NCBI GenBank assembly: GCA_950022295.1
Contig: OX465595.1
Location: 432,692,270 to 432,756,269, forward strand
Reading direction: 5' to 3'
Source of the DNA: Bromus sterilis
Taxonomy: Eukaryota > Streptophyta > Magnoliopsida > Poales > Poaceae
DNA: 64,000 nt
Shown: in pieces, positions 56,250 to 64,000 of the stretch
Layout: every line of letters begins with the position of its first letter
Numbering within the stretch: the stretch's first letter is position 1
Translations under genes and position numbers: made by a program
The notes under the pieces: model-generated
Told to the model about the DNA's origin: nothing
The model's input: only the letters and a program-made list of their open reading frames with translations
The model's database searches: none

Positions 56250-57664
56250 TGATAACCCTCAACTGTAGGGGATCGAGATAGTCTTCGCGGGCAAGATAAC
56301 CCAATTTATTGATTCGACACTTGAGGACACAAAGAATACGTACAGGCTTTGACAATTGAGTTTTCAATTCAACCGCACCTGAAATAAACACTTGCTTGCA
56401 CAAAGGTATTAGTAGCAACTGTGATACGGTGGTAGTAGTGGTGGTGATAATAGTGGTGATGGTGGTGGTGAAACAACTAAAGTAAAATAGCAAAAGTAAA
56501 CAACTAGTAACCAGCAGGAAAGAAAACATTGTAGGCTAGGGAGATGGATGGTTGGGCGCTGCTTGGATGAGAACGAACAGGTAATATATTCTAACATGGG
56601 AAAGGCTCACATAAAAGAAAGGATCATCTAGGAAAATATCAAACATCATGCGTGTATCCCAGGGTAGTTGTACGTGCTTGCAATAACAACCTTGCACAAC
56701 ATCTTTTGTCCTACCCTCCCGCTACAAACGGGGCCAAAAGGAACTTAGGGAGATTAAGGTACTCCAGTCAAAGAGAACCGAAACAAAGCATTAACACTTC
56801 ATGGATACACGGACTCCTCAAATTATAGTCCATCCCCTTTGGTGTCCCAAGCTGTCACCATTGGGATCGCCGGTTCCAGACTATAATAGGTGCATAAAAC
56901 TCATAGATAGGATCAAGAACACCACAAACTTAAGAAACAAAAGGGTGATCAGATCTGAAATCATGGCACTCGGGCCCAAAGTGACAAGCATTAAGAGCAA
57001 AAAGTTGTAACAGAGATGATAAACACCAAGTAGATGATAGGCAACATGCCCCCAACAATCTGATTGAACTATTACATGATCTAACTCATCCAATCGCTGC
57101 CATCCCCTTTGCCTACAGCAGGGAATTACTCACACATGAGAGAGGAAGTCATGGAGGGGTGATGGAGAGGCGATGATGATGACGATGGCGATCGTTTCCC
57201 CTCACCGGAGGCCAAAGAATCCTCCAGATTAGATCTCCCGGAGAAGAACAAAGGGTTGCGGCGGCTCCGCGATGTAGATTGGAAAAGCGACTTCTGTTCT
57301 GGGGTTTCTGCGTCAGGAGAATAAATAGGGCCAAAGTAGGGCACCGGGGGACGTGGGACCAAGCCAGGAGGGCAGGTGGTGCGGCCAGGGGCTGGGCCGC
57401 GCGAGGCACCCTCCTGGCTGCCCCCTGGCTGCCCAGTGCCCCTCTTTGGACTTGCTGAAGCTTCTGGAACGCTGGTTTTTTTTATATTTTTTTGGGATTT
57501 TTCCAGCGTACCTAAATATCCAGAAACCTGCACAAAAGAAAACAACACTGGTAGCTCTGCTGAAAACAACGTCAGTCCGGGTTAGTTTCGTTCAAATCAT
57601 GGAAGAATGAAGCCAAAACAATAGCAAAAGTGTTTGGAAAAGTAGATACGTTTGAGACGTATCA
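56250..57664 (-). repeat. 5' LTR of F
   Basis: 1,415 bases, TGATACGTCTCAAAC to GTTATCA in element orientation, matching the 3' LTR at 48278-49690. Confidence 0.9.
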
Positions 57665-57736
57665 CTACGTTGCTTACCTATTCCATTGCATAGTCTGTCA
57701 TTGTCGCCCCTTAATGTACCTTCCTTTATCCTATGT
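57665..57736. other. Short host remnant between F and the next LTR
   Basis: Begins with the F target duplication (CTACG) and should continue the LTR fragment ending at 48277. No other feature is visible. Confidence 0.55.
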
Positions 57737-59117
57737 TGATGTCTACGCATGCTTCTATTCTTGTAGACTATGTTGGGCCTCCAAGCGCAGAGGTTTGTAG
57801 GACAACATTAATTTCCCTCAAGTGGATGACCTAAAGTTTGTCGAACTCAGGGAAGTAGAGGTTGAAGATGGTCTCTCTCAAGGAACCCTGCAATTAAGAT
57901 AGAAGAAGTCTCTTGTGTCCCCACCACACCTAATACAACTAGGAGTTGTATAGGTGCACTAGTTCGGCGAAGAGATGGTAAAATATGGGTGATAGGTGTG
58001 GCAAAGCAAGTTAATATAAATACGTAATAAAAAGTGCAGCAAGCAAACATGTGAAAAAAGTAAGAACAAACGATACAACAATGGTGGAAACAAGGCCTAG
58101 GCTTCATACTTTCACTAGTGACAACTCCCAACAACATTAACATAGTCTAATCACATGATATTTCCACTAAAACATGCATTGGAGACGTACTCGGAGTTCA
58201 TTCCTTTGTGATTAAGAGAGGACGAGAATTATGTAGGGCTAAAAAAGCGCACCTCGGAGTTCGTAGTTCTCAATCTATGGATTTCCCAATGTCACCGCGG
58301 CCATCCAAAGAGGGTACCACAATCACCACAACATATCTCAAGGATAGTCAAATACAAGCACTAAGAGACTCTCAATCTTCAATCAATTCACAAAAGAGGA
58401 AATCACTCATGATAATATTCTTCTAACCCATGTCCAATAGACCGCTGTCACCTTGGTCTCGGGGATTATACTAGATAAGATCAAGTGACTACATCAATCC
58501 AATACATAGAGGAAGGAAAAATATCATGGGATCACCTTAGATTAACATAGCCTATGATTACAACGAAGATCATATCATGGGAGAGAGACAAAACACATAG
58601 CTACTGGTAGAAACCTCAGCCCCGAGGAGGAACTACTCCCGCATCATGGAGGAGGAAGCAACGTCGATGGAGATGAATCCGGGGGCACTTCCCCATCCCG
58701 GCAGGGTGCCGGCACAGGAATTCTGGTCCCCCGAAGCTTGTTGGCGATGGCGGCGGAGAACGTAATTGCTTCTGGAGAAAAGGGGTTTGGAATCAGGGTT
58801 TTTGCGACGGGAGAATAAATAGGAGCCAAAGGGGGCACCGAGGGGGCCTACAGAGCAGCCAGGAGGGTGCCCGACGCGCCCTAGGGTGGATCCGCGCCAG
58901 GGACCCTCCTGGGGGCCTGGTGGGTCCACTCCCTTCCATCCTTGGTTCTTCGGAAAGCTTCCAGGAAGCTGATTTTTTATATAATTTTTCCGAAGTTTAT
59001 TTGGCACTTTTAATGGCCGGAAAACCTTAAATATAAAAACAGCATAAAACAGGAACTGGCAAGTGGGTGAAGTGAGTTAATAGGTTAGTCCAAATATGAT
59101 CAAAAGTGTATGAAAGT
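57737..59117 (-). mobile_element. Minus-strand B-family LTR, missing its first 76 bases
   Basis: The plus strand starts TGATGTCTACGCATGCTTCT, the complement of the B LTR end, and follows the B LTR backwards to ACTTTCATACAC (LTR position 77). It then stops at a 34-base unrelated stretch (59118-59151). No internal region is attached on either side. Confidence 0.85.
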
Positions 59118-60577
59118 GCATATAAAACATAACAGTATCACGCAATATCACACTAACCTACTAACTCAGTGCACCCCAGTGCCATTTTCTGTTTTCTGCT
59201 GTTTTTGCATTTCAGGTTTTCCCATTATTAAAAGTGCCAAGAAAGTTCCGGGAAAAATATATAAAAATCAGCGTTCTAGAAGAGTCCCCATGCCGGAGGA
59301 TGGGGCCCTGGGGTGGCCCACAGCCCCCAGGCGCCCTCCTGGCGCGGCCAGGGATCCACCCACGCCGGTGGCTGCCTGGGCGACTGGGACATCCCCCGGT
59401 TCCCCCCTTTGGCTCTTATTTATACTCCCATCGCAAAAACCCTGATTGCAGAACCCTTTTCTCCAGAAGCAATTCCGATCTACGCCGCCATCGCCAACAA
59501 GCTTCGGGGGACCAGAATTCCTGTGTCGGTACCCTGCCGGGACGGGGAAGTGCCCCTGAATTCATCTCCATCAACGTTGCTTCCTCCCTCCATGATGCGG
59601 GAGTAGTCCCTCCTCGGGGCTGAGGTTTCTACCAGTAGCTATGTGGTCAATTCTCTCTCCCATGATGTGATCTTTGTTGTGATCATAGGCTATGTTAATC
59701 TAGGGTGATCCCATGATTTTCCCCTTCTTCTATGTATTGGATTTGATGTACTCACTTGTCTTTGTCTAGTATAATCCCCGAGACCAAGGTGACAGTGGTC
59801 TATTGGACATGGATTAGAAGAATATTTTCATGAGTGATTTCTCTTTTGTGTGTTGATTGAAGATTGAGAGTCTCTTGGTGCTTGTCTTTGACTATCCTTG
59901 AGATATGTTGTGGTGATTGTGGTACTCTCTTTGGATGGCCGCGGTAACATTAGGAAATCCATAGATGAGAACTACCAAATCTGAGGTATGCTTTTTTAGC
60001 CCTACACAATTCTCGTCCTCTCTTGACCACAAAGGAATGACCTCCGAGTACATCTCCATTGCATGTTTTATGGGAAATATCATGTGATTAGACTATGTTA
60101 ATGTTGTTGAGATTTGACATTAGTGAAAGTATGAAGCCTAGGCCTAGTTTCCACCATTGCAATACCGTTTGTGCTCACGTTTACCACTTGTTTGCTTGCT
60201 GCACTTTTTATTACAGATTTATATTACCTTGCTTTGCTACAGCTATCACCCATATTTTACCATCTCTTCGCCGAACTAGTGCACCTATACAACTCCAAGT
60301 TGTATTAGGTGTGTTGGGGACACAAGAGACTTCTTGTATCTTAATTGCAGGGTTGCTTGAGAGAGATCATCTTCAACCTCTACTTCCCTGAGTTCGATAA
60401 ACCTTAGGTCATCCACTTGAGGGAAATTGCTGTTGTCCTACAAACCTCTGCGCTTGGAAGCCCAACATTAAGCTATTTCTGGCGTCGTTGCTGCGGAGGT
60501 GGGTGCTTGAAGGTATATCTTTAGATCTTGCAATTAAATCTTTTAGTTTCTTGTTTTTATTTTCACTAGTTAGGCTT

Positions 60578-60943
60578 ATGGAAAACAAGAAAAATATTAT
60601 GAGAGAGCTTTATGAGCTCTACCTTGAGTTGGGACATGAAGTGTTTGAAGAGAAAATCAAAAATCCTATGGAGCTTTATTATTTGCACAACACTCATGAT
60701 AGTAGCAATGTTATTAGTATGTCTTCTTTGAATACCTTTGATGTTAATGATATGCAAAGTTATAAGCTTGGGGATGCTACGTTCGATGAAGTTGATATTT
60801 TTAGCCCCCAAAATTTTGATGAGGAAATTTATTTTGATGATACTTTGCCTCCTATCTATGATGATTATTGGGATGACACTTATGCTATAAAGAATAAATG
60901 TTTGCAAGTGTATCATGATAAGAATGATTCATGTGATAGCTAG
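60578..60943 (+). pseudogene. Broken copy of the B-family orphan ORF
   Basis: ATG 60578, about 80% identical by eye to residues 1-120 of the 14862-15650 product, then TAG at 60941-60943 where B has a sense codon. Downstream similarity continues to about 61310 but with at least three further stops. It confirms that the ORF belongs to the element family. Confidence 0.8.
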
Positions 60944-62487
60944 TTTCTTGAGTTTGCTCCTACTATTACTAATGAGAAGGATTTTGCTTATGTCTGGAGT
61001 AATAAATTTTCTGTGCTTGAGGATCATGATAAGAATGTTTTATGAGATACTTATATTGTTGAGTTTATTCATGATCCCACTGAAAATTATTATGAGAGGG
61101 GAACATATGCTTATAGATATTTCAAATAAATCAAGTTCCCTCTTTTTATGTTGAAAGTTTTGAAGTTGCACTTGTTTTGCCTTCCTATGCTTATTGCTTT
61201 GTGCTTCAATGACTTATTCTATTGCAATATTCCTATGCATAGGAAGCATGTTAGACTTTAATGTGTTTGGTATTTGCTTCTTGATGCTCTCTTTTGTTAT
61301 TCAACTCCTACTCCTACGAGAGCATCATTAAAATCTTAAGCCTATCTTTATGGCTATAAAGAAAGAGCTCTAGGGAGACAACCCTTGTTATCTTTACTTT
61401 GAGTATTTTCTTTCAGTTTTAGTGGTCTTGATGATTGTTACTACTGTAGCAACATAATTGTATCTTTATTTTCAAGCTTTGTGCCAAGTTCTAGCCTCTT
61501 ATGATAAGGGAAGAAAAAGTTGTGACATGCTGTCCAGAAAACAGATTTTGTCTGCTTGACGAAAAAAATCAAGAAAAATCACCAGTTCATATTTTTGAGC
61601 TGAATTATTTACACAGCATGCTCTATACAATTGTGAAACTTTCGTATGTTCTAAGATTTTTGATTTGAGTTGCAGAAGTGCCCCGAAAATTTTTCTCTAC
61701 TACGTGCTATTCCGTTTTTCACAGATTCTGCCACGTTTTGCCCTTCCTTACTTTTGCAAACCTTAAGCTTTCTTTTTCTTTGCAAAAACTTTTTGGAAAT
61801 CTTGAGAAACAGTAGCTCTTCAAGAATATCTTTATATCCAGTGGGGAAAATTATTTTATTAAGGGTAGGAACTTCTCTAGTCAGCTTATCATGAGATATA
61901 TATGAAGGGAGTTTTCAAGTGTGCGAGGGAAGATGATGAAAGAAGATCCGAGAGTGTCAGACGCTCAAGATTGGGGATGCCCCCATGCATCCCCAATAAA
62001 TATTAAAGGAGACTCAAGCGTCTAAGCTTTGGGATTCCCCCGTGCATCCCCTTCTCCATCAACAATCATCAGTTCGTCCTCCGTCTCACTATATTTTATC
62101 ACTTCATGTGTTATGTGCTATGCTTGGAGCGTCTCGCTCTTAGGGTTCCCTTTTAATTTTCTGTAGCTTTGTTTGCTGTTCATAACAAGTTGGACCCCAA
62201 CTTACTTTGTGTTGGAGAGAAAAATGCTCCACTCCAATCTAGAACACATCATAGGATTTTCATGTTGATCTTTTCTCTATTGTGTGTTCTTTATCTTTTC
62301 GTAGCTTCTACCATGTTTAGGTTTAGTTTTAGTTTTTGTCTTTAGAAAGAGCCTTGGCTTTTGTTTAGTTTGTTGCTGCAACTCTCTTTAGTTTTCATGT
62401 TTATCTTGTTAAGAGAGTTGGTTGTTGCACTGAGTTGTGTCTTGTCTTCAAAGTAGGTAATTGAGGTTGCTATTCAATTGTAGTAGT
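60944..62487 (+). other. Degenerate ORF remainder and 3' non-coding region of G
   Basis: Collinear with 15230-16790 of B. No intact frame. Ends GTAGT (62483-62487), the expected left target duplication of the Copia LTR that follows. Confidence 0.75.
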
Positions 62488-64000
62488 TGTTGGATATATG
62501 CTGTAGAGGCAAATAATATATGATTATTCCAATATATCTAAATAATTTCATGACCAGTTTCATACTATGTTGGAATTGTATCAGTGAAACAATGATACAG
62601 GTGTGGTATAGAAACAACCAGAGTTCCTAGTCAGCCTCTCATGATGATTGGTTTATCGTCAACTGATGATTGTGGTTTCACGATCATGGAAAATCAAGTC
62701 AATTGACGGTAAGGTCACCTCATTGAATGAATGACGTGATGAACATTACCCAATGCAAGCATTGCAACATGATCAAATCGTAAAAGTTCAGTGTTGTAAT
62801 TACAGAACGTAGTAGCCTATTCCTTTGACCGTGATATCACGCATAATTGCTATCTTCTGAGGATGCTTTGAGTGCATTAACCGTCACACTGAAACATGGT
62901 GACCATAAAGGTGTATCTTGGGCTATCCGATGGGATATGTTGAGGAGTGTTGATTCAAGAGAGGGATTTTTCAATCCATATAATGGAAAGATACTTCATG
63001 GCCAACTCGGTGAGATTGCATCCATAAAGCTGTGCAGCGTGTGACTAGGTCACAAGGATGAATATCACGGAACGAGTGAATAAGATTTGTCGGTAACAAG
63101 ATAGAACTAATGCATTGGATGCAGTTGATCGAGTCTTGGACTAATCTAGTATCGCATGACAAAGGGAATGGTATACAACGTGTACGGTTCAATCGGTTAC
63201 TTCCGGAATGCACAGGGGTCATTATGGGCATCCAGGTCCCGCTATTGATCATTGGTCGTAGCCTTTGTCTCGGTCATGACTGGAGTGTTCTCGGACCGTA
63301 GGGTAACACACTTAAGGGCTCGATGAATATCGGAGACCTTTTCGGAACTATCGAAGTTAGCGGAGAAGAGAGAAAGACGTACCAGAAAAGTTCCGTGTTG
63401 GTCCAAAGGACGTTCGGAGTGAGATGGAGTTCCAGATCATCGGGAGATGAAATAATATATATTATTTATTAACTAAGTGAATTAATAATTAATAATAATT
63501 TATTTCAGATTAAAAAGTGCAATGGGACTTATTTGTGAAAGAAGCCCATTATTGGAAGGAAAAAGGCAAAAAAAAAGAAAAAAGAGAAAAAGGAAAAGAA
63601 AAAAAGGGGGGGAGGCGCCATGGGCCTTGGGCCCAAGTGGTGGCGCCACCACCTCCTCCCCCCTGGCCGGCGCCCCCTCCCTAGCAAGGGACTTTAGTCC
63701 CACATTTCTAGGGGAGGGGGGTTGACTCCTCCCGTCTACCTATATATAGATGGACAGGGGTGCACTTCTTTTACACAGAACAATTTGCAGAGAATTCAAT
63801 ATTACTCCGAATTGAGATCGGTTTTCACCGGTCTTCTCCCCTCTCTCGTCTCTCTCAAGCTGGGGTCCCCTTGTCTGGAACCTGTGCTGGGATTGAGGCT
63901 TCTCTGCTATGCGGACGCCGTCGTGCTGCCGAAACTCCAGTTCCGGAAGGTCTACTTCCGCCACCTTCGCTGGATCGGAGAACGGAGGTCGTCATCGAGT
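62488..64000 (+). mobile_element. Copia-type LTR (Angela/BARE/WIS-like), cut by the window end
   Basis: Starts TGTTGGATATATGCTGTAGA, close to the TGTTGGAAATATGCCCTAGA start of Triticeae Angela/BARE/WIS LTRs. It contains the GGCATCCAGGTCCCGCT and CACACTTAAGG passages expected in that group, then a TATA box and a pyrimidine-rich leader. Neither the LTR end nor coding sequence is reached by 64000. Confidence 0.8.
63741..63748 (+). promoter_or_regulatory. TATA box of the Copia LTR
   Basis: TATATATA followed by GATGG, about 1,250 bases into the LTR, with TTTTACACAGAACA some 30 bases later as a likely transcription start. Confidence 0.65.

Larger units (their letters stand above)
48278..57664 (-). 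mobile_element. Non-autonomous Athila-like LTR element F
   Basis: LTRs 48278-49690 and 56250-57664 (1,413 and 1,415 bases) start TGATACGTCT and end GGGTTATCA in element orientation. Flanks are CTACA (48273-48277) and CTACG (57665-57669), a target duplication with one mismatch. From the 5' LTR: tRNA-Asp primer site, gag, protease, a separate ORF, a non-coding part and the polypurine tract. There is no reverse transcriptase, RNase H or integrase. Confidence 0.9.
59152..62487 (+). mobile_element. Second B-family element copy (G): partial 5' LTR and internal region
   Basis: The LTR begins at B-LTR position 105 (ACTAACCTACTAACTC) and runs to about 60471. Its last 30 or so bases, including the CATCA end, are deleted. 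A decayed primer site TGGCGTCGTTGCTGCGGA is at 60480-60497. The internal region follows B: orphan ORF (broken), GGGAGACAACCC motif near 61375, duplicated AAGCTTGGGG-type module at 61967-62051. It is cut at 62487 by a Copia LTR. Confidence 0.85.

Noticed and set aside
62847..63301. Short frames in the Copia LTR
   Set aside because: They lie within LTR sequence upstream of its TATA box, with no conserved domain.
63522..63725. Lys/Arg-rich and Gly-rich frames near the right end
   Set aside because: Derived from an A-rich run and GC-rich promoter part of the Copia LTR.

Overview
This window looks like an intergenic, repeat-dense stretch of a large grass genome, most likely Triticeae (wheat, barley, Aegilops or a relative). 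It is almost entirely nested LTR retrotransposons. Many carry primer sites matching tRNA-Asp, and the right end is an LTR of the Angela/BARE/WIS Copia type. Only one convincing host gene is present. Family names are avoided where they cannot be proved from the sequence alone. All element boundaries below come from TG...CA ends and 5-bp target-site duplications (TSDs) read by eye.

Layout. Positions 1-518 are the tail of an LTR element that entered the 3' LTR of element A. Element A is a minus-strand Tat-type Ty3/gypsy element running from position 519 to 43690. It is split into blocks by later insertions: a 3.9-kb solo LTR (S1, 2781-6693, TSD TCGAC), element B (9445-23304, TSD ACCAA) and element C (23553-38984, TSD TCATC). 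B is a non-autonomous plus-strand element. It holds a second solo LTR of the S family in its own 5' LTR (S2, 9515-13360, TSD GTTTT) and a different solo LTR (T, 17689-21036, TSD AAAAT). C is a gag-protease-only, Athila-like element and contains its near-twin D (28213-36631, TSD GGACC). Once the insertions are set aside, A reads gag, protease, reverse transcriptase, RNase H, a second RNase H and integrase from high to low coordinates, with many stops and a few frameshifts.

Right of A (43691-46089) is the only low-copy-looking segment. It contains a two-exon, receiver-only response regulator gene on the minus strand, with a TATA box and a probable 5'-UTR intron. Beyond it lie fragments of gypsy LTRs (46090-48277), then a complete minus-strand non-autonomous element F (48278-57664) with gag, protease and a further ORF in the envelope position. 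Next come two B-family LTRs joined head to head (57737-59117 minus, 59152-60471 plus), a degenerate B-type internal region, and a Copia LTR that leaves the window at 64000.

The most interesting object is a small intronless ORF (1476-1922, plus strand) lying antisense between the integrase and the 3' LTR of element A. It has its own TATA box and encodes an RG-rich basic N-terminus followed by a B3 DNA-binding domain; a broken acidic tail follows it in another frame. Antisense extra ORFs are known in Tat-lineage elements, but a B3 transcription-factor-like product in that position is, as far as I know, not a standard description.
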